Of a stretch of 64,000 bases of DNA, positions 7,498 through 15,981 are shown in pieces. The stretch lies in NCBI GenBank assembly GCA_022009775.1, contig CP091723.1:558001-622000 (forward strand), written 5' to 3'. Numbering within the stretch: position 1 is the stretch's first letter; each line of letters starts with the position of its first letter. The stretch is from Christensenella sp. (GTDB taxonomy: Bacteria > Bacillota > Clostridia > Christensenellales > CAG-917). The position numbers and the translations under genes are program-made. The notes under the pieces are model-generated. The model had not been told where the DNA came from. It was given only the letters and a program-made list of their open reading frames with translations, and ran no database searches.

Positions 7498-8486
7498 TTA
7501 TTTTATATCGTCAAGCGGAAGCGGCGTAACGTCAAAACTTCCGTCGTCGAAAATGTCGATGAGCGTGCCGCCGCGTTGCGTGTGGCGATCCATGATGCCC
7601 TTGTAGGCGTTGTAGTCTATGCTCATGCCGTATGTCAATCGTATGCCCTGATAGGTGATTGACAACGTGTTGAGATGGTCGTGTCCCATAAACATGCCCT
7701 TGCAACTGCCAAACTTCACCATTTCGGAGAAAAACTTGCCTTCCACTGTTTTGGGATATCCGAAATAGTTGTCTTTTTCCTGCACAAAACCGCAATGATA
7801 GGTCGCTTCACCCGTCTTTTTGTAGCACTTCTCCCAACCCTCCTTGAATTCTTTGGGCGGAATGTGGAAGAACGCGAGCGATTTTGCCTTTTCTCCGTCT
7901 TTGCTCAATGTATCGATTTCGTTTTTATACCACTCAATCTGGTCGTCGTGAATGGTGTCAAAACCGCTGAAAAAGTTCCAGGTGAGATAGGCGTTGCTGT
8001 CAACGAACATAAGCGCGGTGTTGAGCGAGCCGTCTTCGTTGAGCAGGGGTATTGAGTAGTTGCCGTCGCCCGTGATATTCTCGTCGCCGTGTTTGAACAG
8101 GCAATGTTTGAGCGCACCGTAAAAATCACCGAGTTGTTTTTTGTTTGCCCTTGCCCACACTTCGCTGTCGTGATTGCCGAACACAACCGTCCACGGTTTG
8201 CCGAGTTTCTCCATAACGGTGGCGAACATTTCGCTCGCTTTAAGGTTGTTGAAACTGCCCTGATTGAGCCACGGCATCGGATACACCATATCCCCCCGTC
8301 ACGACCACGAAATCGGCGTTCGATGCGTTCACGATTTTCTCGACTGCCGCAAGCGCGAGTTTGTCTTTTTTTCTCGTTGCGAGAGAACCGCCGATGTGAA
8401 TATCGGTGAGCTGCAATATTCTGAACGGCTTGCCGTTTTTCTTTCACCGCGACGCATCTTCCGTCGCGGGTTTCAAAATGAGCCAT
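7498..8486 (-). CDS. Calcineurin-like metallophosphoesterase (two frameshifts)
   Basis: Corrected for two extra bases this is a cytoplasmic metallophosphoesterase of about 328 residues. Metal-binding motifs occur in order: LTDIHIGG (Asp and His), VVTGDM (completed only after correction), GNHDSE, FFHIPPKE and GHDHLN. The frame from the ATG at 8486 (MAHFETRDGR) is lost at an A5 run (plus-strand T5, 8436-8440), the middle frame reads RILQLTDIHIGG, and a G6 run (plus-strand C6, 8292-8297) moves to the frame MVYPMPWLNQ that continues to the stop. Both breaks are +1 in homopolymers, so sequencing error is likelier than decay because every motif is intact. It begins 23 bases after the transporter stop on the same strand and is probably in its operon. 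Confidence 0.82.
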
Positions 8487-8509
8487 TAGCACTCCTTATT
8501 TTTACAAAA

Positions 8510-10336
8510 TCAGTTTCTTGATTGATTGTCATCAAGTTTTGCACCGCACACCGAACACACATGATCACTTGCCTTGTTCTTCGCGCCACAATAAGTGCAT
8601 ATAGTCGTTTTCTTTCCTTTTTCCAGTTCAATCTCATTTTCAAGTTTTGCAACTCGCAATTCTTTTTCAAGTGATGAAATTTCAGAATCTGTTTCGGAGA
8701 TTTCTTCAAGAGCCGATTCCACGCCTTCGACGTATGCGTTGTGTTTGTCTTCTTCGGTCACGACAATTTCAACAACGTCGTCGGGATTGACCTTGCCGTA
8801 AAGTTCTGCAACGAGTGCTTCTCTTTCTTTTGATTCTTCGTCGGTGAGAGTCTTGCCGGATTTTCTTGCTTCGATGAAATAGCGTATGCGAGTGAGTTTC
8901 GCGCTGTTGATTTTGTATCTGAAAGACGCAATGAGCGCAACGGTGATGAACACCGCAACCGAAATGCCGAGAACAAGACGTATCGTGAGCAACACTTTGT
9001 CGCTTTGCGGGATGTATGCCGCAACGTCGTCCGACTTGTTTTCAACGTAGCCGAGACCGCCGATAATCCAGCCGACCATACCCACGCCGAGTGCGCCGCC
9101 GACCTTTCTTGCAAGAGTCATCATGCCGCTGTACGTGCCGGTGGGTCTTGCGCCGGTTGCCATTTCCGCAACGTCGACGGTGTCGGGGAATATAATCCAA
9201 GGCATCATTTGCGCACCGCCGAAGCCCAAGCCCATGATGAGCGCGACGATGGGGACGAGAATGGGCGGTGCCCAACTCGGATCCATAACCGCAAGCATAA
9301 TGCCGCCGCCGATATAGAACGGCAAGCCCATGCGGAAAGCAAATTGTTTGCTCTTCTTGTCCATCATGACGCGAGCGAGCGGGAACATAACCACAGCCGC
9401 CACCATAAGCGGAGCAATGATGAAGAGCGAAGACATCTTCATGCCGAACAGTTCATAGCCGTGCCACACGTCCGTTGCGTAATAAACGGCGAGTGCGGAG
9501 ATAATGTCCATGCACATAAACGCGGTGACGTACATCACGATATGCCAGCGGTACGAGCGGTTTTTGTACGGAATCGCGTAACTGTTGACGAATTGTTTGA
9601 AATTGAATCTCTGTTTTGGAGTTTTGGGATTGATACGTTCTTTGACGAAGATACCGCAAATGACGAGACCGCCGCCGAACAGCGTTCCGAAAATTATGCT
9701 CATGCAGAGCCAGAAATCGACGGACGAAAGTTGCGGCATGAAAAGGAAGCCCGTTCCGTCCGGATTTGTGAGTGCTTCGATGAACACGAGCGGAAGAACG
9801 TATCCGAGCCCCGACGCGATTGCCGTGAAAACGAGTTTGACGGTGTTTGCGTTGTTGCGTTCTCTAAAAGACGGGGTTATGTCGCTTGCCATCGAGCAAT
9901 ACGGCACTTGCGTGACCGTCGAACACGTGTTCCATATAAGATATAGGATGATTATATACGCCGTAAAGCCGCCGACGGACATTCCCCACTCCCTTGCGGG
10001 CAGGAACACGAAGAAAATGCAGATGAACAGCGATATGCCGCCGAAGAACATATACGGCTTACGTCTGCCCCACTTTCCGCGCGTGTTGTCGGATATGAAG
10101 CCCATAAACGGGTCGGTGATAGCGTCCCACAGTTTTGCGAGCATCATAATGGTGGAAGCCACCGTCATTGCGATGCCGTTTTTGGTCATGTAGGCAAGCA
10201 TAACGCAAGACATCATGCTCACGCCGCCGCCGTCCATGAGACCGCCGATACCATAGGCGAGTTTCTCTTTGAGCGGCACTCTGTCCGCTTCCGCAATAGG
10301 CTCGAGAGCCACGTCGTTTTTCTTATTCTTTTTCAT
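8510..10336 (-). CDS. GPH-family (MelB-like) cation:sugar symporter with C-terminal zinc ribbon
   Basis: A 608-residue membrane transporter of the glycoside-pentoside-hexuronide:cation symporter group within the MFS. Typical are AYGIGGLMDGGG at the N-terminus, the DAITDPFMGFISDNTRGKWGRRKPYM segment between helices 2 and 3, and about 12 hydrophobic segments to residue 490. Family members are usually 450-500 residues; this one adds about 120: a charged helical region (IRYFIEARKSGKTLTDEESKE...), a Glu/Lys coiled-coil and a zinc ribbon CTYCGAKNKASDHVCSVCGAK. The cargo is not predictable. The start at 10336 has an AAAGGGA site and a promoter about 30 bases upstream; the metallophosphoesterase follows. 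Confidence 0.88.
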   Translation of the reverse strand: MKKNKKNDVALEPIAEADRVPLKEKLAYGIGGLMDGGGVSMMSCVMLAYMTKNGIAMTVASTIMMLAKLWDAITDPFMGFISDNTRGKWGRRKPYMFFGGISLFICIFFVFLPAREWGMSVGGFTAYIIILYLIWNTCSTVTQVPYCSMASDITPSFRERNNANTVKLVFTAIASGLGYVLPLVFIEALTNPDGTGFLFMPQLSSVDFWLCMSIIFGTLFGGGLVICGIFVKERINPKTPKQRFNFKQFVNSYAIPYKNRSYRWHIVMYVTAFMCMDIISALAVYYATDVWHGYELFGMKMSSLFIIAPLMVAAVVMFPLARVMMDKKSKQFAFRMGLPFYIGGGIMLAVMDPSWAPPILVPIVALIMGLGFGGAQMMPWIIFPDTVDVAEMATGARPTGTYSGMMTLARKVGGALGVGMVGWIIGGLGYVENKSDDVAAYIPQSDKVLLTIRLVLGISVAVFITVALIASFRYKINSAKLTRIRYFIEARKSGKTLTDEESKEREALVAELYGKVNPDDVVEIVVTEEDKHNAYVEGVESALEEISETDSEISSLEKELRVAKLENEIELEKGKKTTICTYCGAKNKASDHVCSVCGAKLDDNQSRN

Positions 10337-10366
10337 AAACGTCCCTTTTGGTGAATTTATGGATAT

Positions 10367-10396
10367 ATTCTAACATATTTATGGGGTATATCTCAA
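10367..10396 (-). promoter_or_regulatory. Probable promoter of the GPH transporter operon
   Basis: TTGAGA (10391-10396), an 18-base spacer and TAGAAT (10367-10372) on the minus strand, 30 bases upstream of the ATG at 10336. Confidence 0.5.
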
Positions 10397-10448
10397 TAGA
10401 TATTTAACATTTAATATATATATATTCTTTGCCGGATATTGCTTGCTA

Positions 10449-10477
10449 TTGACATAAATCGGACAAACTGTTAAAAT
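10449..10477 (+). promoter_or_regulatory. Sigma-A promoter of the HAD hydrolase gene
   Basis: TTGACA (10449-10454), a 17-base spacer and TAAAAT (10472-10477), with an AAGGTGG ribosome binding site before the ATG at 10503. Confidence 0.75.
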
Positions 10478-10502
10478 ATAAAAAAACTTTCAAGGTGGCA
10501 AA

Positions 10503-11348
10503 ATGAGCAAACCTATCGTTGCGATAATGTACGACTTTGACAAAACTCTCTGCACGCGCGACATGCAGGAGTACACTTTCATCCCCGGCCTTGGCATGCA
10601 GCCGGACGATTTTTGGAGAGGCACGGGCGAGATTGCGTCAAAAGAGCAAATGGACAGCGTGCTGACGTATATGTATTGCATGATCACAAAATCAGAGCAA
10701 ACGGGCAAACCGTTCACGCGCGGAGACCTTGTGGAATGCGGAAAACATATCGAATATCTCCCCGGCGTTCAGGAATGGTTTGAAAGAGTCAACGAATACG
10801 GCGAAGAAGCAGGCGTGAGAGTGGAACACTACGTTCTCTCTTCGGGACTGAAAGAAATCATAGAAGGCTCGAGCATAGCAAAGTTCTTCAAAAAGATTTT
10901 TGCAAGCGAATTTCTCTACAACTCCAAAACGGGCAAACCTATTTGGGCAAAAATGGCGGTCAACTACACCAACAAAACCCAGTTTGTATACCGCATCAAC
11001 AAAGGCGTGCTTGACATCAGCAACAACGTGGACGTCAACGCATCCCGCCCCGACGACGACAGACGCGTGTATTTCAACAACATGATCTACATCGGCGACG
11101 GCTTGACGGACGTGCCTTGCATGAAACTTGTAAAACAATCGGGCGGACACTCCATTGCGCTCTACCAAAACGGACAAAAAGACAAAGTGCAACCCTTGCT
11201 GAAACACGAACGTGTGGACTGGATCTTCGAAGCGGACTACCGCAAAGACAAAGCCCTTGACAAAGCGATGCACGACCTTATCAGCAAACTTGGCGTTGAC
11301 AACAAACTCATCCGTCTCAACAAATCACAGCTGAATGAAATACAGTAA
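10503..11348 (+). CDS. HAD-superfamily phosphatase
   Basis: A 281-residue cytoplasmic haloacid-dehalogenase-like hydrolase. Motif I is MYDFDKTLCT (nucleophile Asp11 region), motif II is the SSG in YVLSSGLKEI (about residue 120), and motif IV is IYIGDGLTDVPCMK (about 197-210). The cap insertion between motifs I and II is alpha-helical. Closest in style to phosphoserine-phosphatase-like HADs, but the substrate is unclear. It is transcribed from its own consensus promoter, divergent from the transporter operon, and ends at a strong terminator. Confidence 0.88.
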   Translation: MSKPIVAIMYDFDKTLCTRDMQEYTFIPGLGMQPDDFWRGTGEIASKEQMDSVLTYMYCMITKSEQTGKPFTRGDLVECGKHIEYLPGVQEWFERVNEYGEEAGVRVEHYVLSSGLKEIIEGSSIAKFFKKIFASEFLYNSKTGKPIWAKMAVNYTNKTQFVYRINKGVLDISNNVDVNASRPDDDRRVYFNNMIYIGDGLTDVPCMKLVKQSGGHSIALYQNGQKDKVQPLLKHERVDWIFEADYRKDKALDKAMHDLISKLGVDNKLIRLNKSQLNEIQ

Positions 11349-11353
11349 AAATC

Positions 11354-11400
11354 ATCGCATATTTATAAGCGACACGCATTTTGTGTGTCGCTTTTTTGTT
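11354..11400 (+). terminator. Terminator of the HAD gene, first copy of a 47-base repeat
   Basis: Hairpin AAGCGACAC/GTGTCGCTT followed by a T-run, immediately after the HAD stop codon. The whole segment, starting ATCGCATATTTATAAGCG, recurs at 11528. Confidence 0.8.
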
Positions 11401-11527
11401 TGCTTGATTTTTACTGCTCTACCGCGCCGAAAATCTTTGCTATTAATTCACGCATGGACAAAAATTCATGCCGCAATTCCGCAGATTGTCGGCTTGCTGC
11501 TTCGCTCCGCTCGGTTTTATTCTTTTT

Positions 11528-11575
11528 ATCGCATATTTATAAGCGACACGCATTTTGTGTGTCGCTTTTTTGTTT
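11528..11575 (+). repeat. Second copy of the HAD terminator segment
   Basis: Direct repeat of 11354-11400, identical over at least 47 bases including hairpin and T-run. The 127 bases between copies hold no gene I can support, so this looks like a local duplication. Confidence 0.8.
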
Positions 11576-11604
11576 TCTCACAAAAACATGCTGATTTTGT
11601 GAGA

Positions 11605-11631
11605 AAAATAAAATCCGAGCAAACCGCTCGG
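11605..11631 (-). terminator. Terminator of the 1344-residue lipoprotein gene
   Basis: Stem CCGAGC (11615-11620) / GCTCGG (11626-11631), then ATTTTATTTTT on the minus strand, about 25 bases after the stop at 11658. Confidence 0.75.
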
Positions 11632-11657
11632 GGATTTTGTTTGTTCAATAGCATTGA

Positions 11658-14600
11658 TTATGCTTGTTTGGTGAAAGTTTGAGACATTGATGTTTCATCA
11701 TAACTATCTGCAATTTTCAGAGCAACCGATGAACCGTCGGACGACAAAGTTGCCTTGTTTTGGCCACCATCAAATGCGCCAAAATTTGAAATGTTTGCGA
11801 CATTTCCCGACACGGTGTATGTGAACTTAAACTCTGTTCCATTGTTGAATGTGCCATTTCCTTTGCCATCAAATGTCAACACAAAGCTGCCATAAGTCCA
11901 CGTACCTGCAAATGCATCGAGAGTTTCTGCTGCTTCTTTGGTGAAAGATGCTTTGAATGTATTCTCATAATACTCATCATCAAAGCTGACATCTATACCG
12001 GTTGCGGTTACTGTAAACGTGTTTGCACTTCCGTTAAATGCTCCGAATGCAGAAACTTGTTTTGTGCTACCGGTGCCGGAATACGTGAATGCATTGCCAT
12101 TGAGTGTACCGTTTCCTTTGCCGTCGAGAACGATTACATTTGAGCCAGACTTGTAAGTTCCTTCAAGTCCATCCGTTTCAGCGGAAGGCTTTGTTGACTT
12201 TGTAAAAACTATGTCCTTTTGTATTGTTTCAAATTCTTCATAAATTGAATCATAGCTTTGTTTGCAAGCGTGGCTAAGTTTTACATTGTCACCATCTTTA
12301 ACAATTGTAAATTCAGAAGTCCAACCTTCTTTCGGTGCATCATAATCATCTGCATCGAAAGTCAAAACAGTGCCATTCCAATTTACGCTAACCTTTTTAA
12401 CTGCAACGCCATTCAAAAGAATCGTCACAGTTTTGTCTTTAGCAACTGAAATCTCAATGTTTCCATCGCCATTGACATAATATCCGTTGAATTGTTCCAC
12501 TTTGTTTTCCACAACGTATCCTGCAACCTTCAACACTTTCTTACCATCAGTGCTTACGAGAACATTGCCGCTTTCTTCGATGGTGTAAGTCTTGTTGTAG
12601 GAATAGCTTGTTTTTGCAACAGTCACGGTGCCGGTGCCGAGAGTGTATGTGCCACTATAGATATAGACAGACGAGCTATAAGAACTTACACTGGTCAAGG
12701 TTGCTCCGCCAAAGCCGTCAAACACCATGGTGTATTTGTCATTGCTTGCATCGATATACGTATGCACAAAACCGTCACTTGCGACTTCTGCGTAGGTCTT
12801 TGCTTTGCTGTCAAGCGTAACGCCAAGAGTGGCTTCCCCGGTGAGAACAACAACATTCTTTGCGTTGATGCTATACTTGTAGGACTTTTCACCAAGCGTT
12901 GCATCGCCAAAGCCGTTGAGAGTCAATGCATCTTTGCCTTCTGCAGTATATTCACCCTTTTCTGCGCCTGCGGTTGTAAGTTTGCCATTGACAATCTTGT
13001 AGGTTTGAGTTGTGTTGGTCTTTTTGTACGTTCCATTGTACAAACCATAGGTGATTGTGAAGATTTCGCCTTCGGCAACCGTACCTGTGATGTCTTCTGC
13101 TTTGACGTACGCGTACTTGTCACTGGAAGTCTTGAACACGTATGTGATTGTGTCATCGCTGTTGGTGTAGACATACAATGTTCCTTCGTCAGCCATATAG
13201 TAGGATTTGAAGCCTTTGAGATCTTTTATGAGAATCTCTGCATCAGCAGTAATTTTGCCAAGGACCAAATTGCCTTTTGCGTCGATTCTTGCACCCTTCA
13301 CTGTTTGTGACTTTATCGAACTTGACGTCTTGTAAACAATCGTGAAGTTAGACTTGGAAGAACCTGTTACATAGCCCATAAAGACATTGTCGGTGTTTGC
13401 CGCAGTTGTAACCAAACCGTTCTCTGCAATGACAAATCTGTGGGCATTGTCCGATTTGTACGAACCTGCAACACCGGAGATAGCTTTCAATGCAGTCAAA
13501 GTGTACACGTCTTCTTCATAGTCTTCATTCATCGAATCAAGATGACGATAGGTTGCTTTGATACCATCTACAGTAAGCACGACAGAATACTTTGCACTGT
13601 TGTCACGGTTCTTGCCGTAAGAGATAGAGCCGTCTTCATTGAACGTATATGCAACATTTACAATTTCACCGAAAGTCAATTTGCCGTCTGCGACAAGAAG
13701 CGTAATTTCCTTTCCTGCTTCGGTGGAAACCCATGCGCCCGCATAGTCGGATTCTTTGACTGACTTTGCGATGAACGTGGTGTCAGCGGTGATTGCAAGG
13801 TCTGCAGTTGCTTTAACGCCTGCAGAAGTGTACCAACCTGCGAACACAGAACCGTCTTCATAAGTCAATGCTGCGGGAATTTGATCGGCTGCAAGTTTGC
13901 CGTTGGTCATTTCCACAACTGCGATAACGGGATCGCTGTCGGAAGAAGTTTTCTTGAAAGTCACAACATAGCCGGTCTTTTCGGACGAGCCGACAAACAC
14001 TGCGCTGTCTGCGAAGGTTGCGGATTCGTCAAATTCTGCGCCGTCAAGATCGCCTGCCCAACCTTTGAAGGTGTAGCCTGCTTTCATTTGGGGATCTTCA
14101 AGAGCGAAAGTGCTTTGATCGATCTTGTTGTCTGCGCCGAGTTTTGCGACGTAGAACACGGAGTAGTTGTTTTCGAACACGACAACCGTGCCTTTTTCAA
14201 GTTGATAATCTGCGCCGTATGCCGCATCACTCTTGTAGGCGAGTTTGCCGTCGGCAATGGATGCCGTGATTGTTTCGTCAAGGCCTACGACTGTGAGCTT
14301 GCCGTCTTTATATTCGGTTGCGACACCGACTTTTGCAAAACCACTGCCCGGAGTGTAAGCGAACACGCCGTCTGCGGTCACTTTGACAAGGAAGTATGAA
14401 GTTGAGCCAAAGCTTTCAAACGTGCCGTACCAGTTGCCGATAAATTCCGCAGGAATGTCGATTGCAACGAGTTCGGGGACGATGAGCTTGTCTGCGGCAG
14501 AAGATGTGCCTTCTTTGTAAATCCATGCTTGAGCACTGCTGTCGTATGCAAGAGAGCTATAATTGTCACCGATTGACCAAGAGTAACCGCTGCTAACATT

Positions 14601-15692
14601 GTAATAGAAGCCCGTTCCGAGAACGCCGTCAACTTTTGCAAAAGTTTTGTTGATGACGATTGTGTGTCCGCCTTCAGTCGTGTAAGTGCCGACGATATCT
14701 GAAGAAGAAACGTGAACTCTGCCTGCAAGTTCTTTGGAAAGCTTGACATCGCTGCTTTCGAAAATTTTGAGGCTGCCGTCATAGTCTTGATAAAGCATAT
14801 AATCGGTTTCGCCGAGCTTGAACATAACACTGCCGTCTGCGTCAACGGCAACACCGGTTGCAACTTGAGCCGCTGCATTGCCAATGGTCACGCTGATGGA
14901 ATTTGCATCAACGACAACCGTGTATGCGATAGGATCCCAATCGCTCGTTGCGCCGTGCCAAGTGCCGATATAGGACTTGAAGAACGTGCTGAATTTTGCA
15001 TTGACCACGATGTTGGAAGTCACTGCTGCACTGCTATCATATGCAACGTCACCGACAAACCAACCAAGGAATGCGAAATCGGTGTCTGCAAGTGCACCGG
15101 GAACGTCTTCTGCGGAAATAACCGCTCCGTCTTTGACTTTGACTGATTTGACTTGCGTGTCACCGTTCATGAACGTAACGTTGAAGAGTCCCGTCCATTT
15201 TGCGTTGTACGTAACGCTTGCGGTGATTGCCGCGTCTTTGTCAAATGCGTTGTCGCCGTTGAACCAACCTTCAAACGCTGCGTCTTGGGTGTCGGCAAGG
15301 TTTGCGGGGATATCGGATGCTGCAATCTTTTCACCGTCTTTGACCGTTGCCGTTGCGATGACCGTGTCACCGTCTTTGAAGGTCACTGTGAAAAGGCTCG
15401 TCCACTTTGCCGTATAGGTTACGTCGCCGGTGATTGCCGCAGTCTTGTCGAATGCTTTGTCACCGTCAAACCAACCTTCAAACACCGCTGAATCCTTTGT
15501 GGGATCTGCGGGAAGATCTGCGTCGGCAATGGTTGCGCCGTCCTTGACCGAAACCGTTTTTACGACCGTTTCACCGTCTTTGAAGGTGACGGTGTAGGTC
15601 TTGGTTTGGTCACAAGCAACGAACAAAGCCGCTGTCAACACGAGAATCATAACTGCCGCTGCGAAAGCGATAAAAACTTTTCTTCTCGTCAT
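11658..15692 (-). CDS. Large surface lipoprotein with InlB-type repeats and GTW repeats
   Basis: A 1344-residue exported protein. The signal peptide MTRRKVFIAFAAAVMIL ends in the lipobox LFVAC, so it is lipid-anchored outside the cell. Three tandem InlB B-type (Listeria-Bacteroides) repeats span about residues 32-240, each ending in a GWF...TYTAKW-like motif; a fourth, diverged copy lies near 610-680. The rest is a series of roughly 60-80-residue beta-rich units that start with a Gly-[Thr/Asn/Ala]-[Trp/Tyr] motif (YIGTWHG, FIGNWYG, YAGAWVS, LEGTYKS, FAGTWTY). No catalytic motif is visible; a binding or adhesive role is inferred. The ATG at 15692 has an AAAAGGAG site, a consensus promoter about 100 bases upstream and its own terminator. 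Intact despite its length. Confidence 0.85.
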   Translation of the reverse strand: MTRRKVFIAFAAAVMILVLTAALFVACDQTKTYTVTFKDGETVVKTVSVKDGATIADADLPADPTKDSAVFEGWFDGDKAFDKTAAITGDVTYTAKWTSLFTVTFKDGDTVIATATVKDGEKIAASDIPANLADTQDAAFEGWFNGDNAFDKDAAITASVTYNAKWTGLFNVTFMNGDTQVKSVKVKDGAVISAEDVPGALADTDFAFLGWFVGDVAYDSSAAVTSNIVVNAKFSTFFKSYIGTWHGATSDWDPIAYTVVVDANSISVTIGNAAAQVATGVAVDADGSVMFKLGETDYMLYQDYDGSLKIFESSDVKLSKELAGRVHVSSSDIVGTYTTEGGHTIVINKTFAKVDGVLGTGFYYNVSSGYSWSIGDNYSSLAYDSSAQAWIYKEGTSSAADKLIVPELVAIDIPAEFIGNWYGTFESFGSTSYFLVKVTADGVFAYTPGSGFAKVGVATEYKDGKLTVVGLDETITASIADGKLAYKSDAAYGADYQLEKGTVVVFENNYSVFYVAKLGADNKIDQSTFALEDPQMKAGYTFKGWAGDLDGAEFDESATFADSAVFVGSSEKTGYVVTFKKTSSDSDPVIAVVEMTNGKLAADQIPAALTYEDGSVFAGWYTSAGVKATADLAITADTTFIAKSVKESDYAGAWVSTEAGKEITLLVADGKLTFGEIVNVAYTFNEDGSISYGKNRDNSAKYSVVLTVDGIKATYRHLDSMNEDYEEDVYTLTALKAISGVAGSYKSDNAHRFVIAENGLVTTAANTDNVFMGYVTGSSKSNFTIVYKTSSSIKSQTVKGARIDAKGNLVLGKITADAEILIKDLKGFKSYYMADEGTLYVYTNSDDTITYVFKTSSDKYAYVKAEDITGTVAEGEIFTITYGLYNGTYKKTNTTQTYKIVNGKLTTAGAEKGEYTAEGKDALTLNGFGDATLGEKSYKYSINAKNVVVLTGEATLGVTLDSKAKTYAEVASDGFVHTYIDASNDKYTMVFDGFGGATLTSVSSYSSSVYIYSGTYTLGTGTVTVAKTSYSYNKTYTIEESGNVLVSTDGKKVLKVAGYVVENKVEQFNGYYVNGDGNIEISVAKDKTVTILLNGVAVKKVSVNWNGTVLTFDADDYDAPKEGWTSEFTIVKDGDNVKLSHACKQSYDSIYEEFETIQKDIVFTKSTKPSAETDGLEGTYKSGSNVIVLDGKGNGTLNGNAFTYSGTGSTKQVSAFGAFNGSANTFTVTATGIDVSFDDEYYENTFKASFTKEAAETLDAFAGTWTYGSFVLTFDGKGNGTFNNGTEFKFTYTVSGNVANISNFGAFDGGQNKATLSSDGSSVALKIADSYDETSMSQTFTKQA

Positions 15693-15791
15693 TTTGTGTT
15701 CTCCTTTTTGATGAATATTCGTTTTGTTTTTGTCTTGTTTTGATACAATATTAAGGAATAAAATTCACTCTATAACCCTAATATGTGAATT

Positions 15792-15820
15792 ATTATACAA
15801 CCGCTTTGCCCAACCGTCAA
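15792..15820 (-). promoter_or_regulatory. Sigma-A promoter of the 1344-residue lipoprotein gene
   Basis: TTGACG (15815-15820), a 17-base spacer and TATAAT (15792-15797) on the minus strand, implying a leader of roughly 95 bases before the ATG at 15692. Confidence 0.75.
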
Positions 15821-15930
15821 TTATTTGATAGTAGAAAAAAATCAACTTTTTTCATATTTTTTTAAGTTTGCGTTGTATAATATTATGATTTTATGCATAT
15901 TGTCTCACATTTGTATGAATAAATATACAT

Positions 15931-15961
15931 AAAGGGTTGCAGACGTGTCTGCACACCCTTT
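15931..15961 (-). terminator. Hairpin after the 15982-19975 lipoprotein gene
   Basis: AAAGGGTGTGCAGA / TCTGCAACCCTTT with one bulge, 20 bases past the stop at 15982. The following T-tract is interrupted, so termination may be partial. Confidence 0.6.
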
Positions 15962-15981
15962 ATCATATCGTTTCTACGTGC

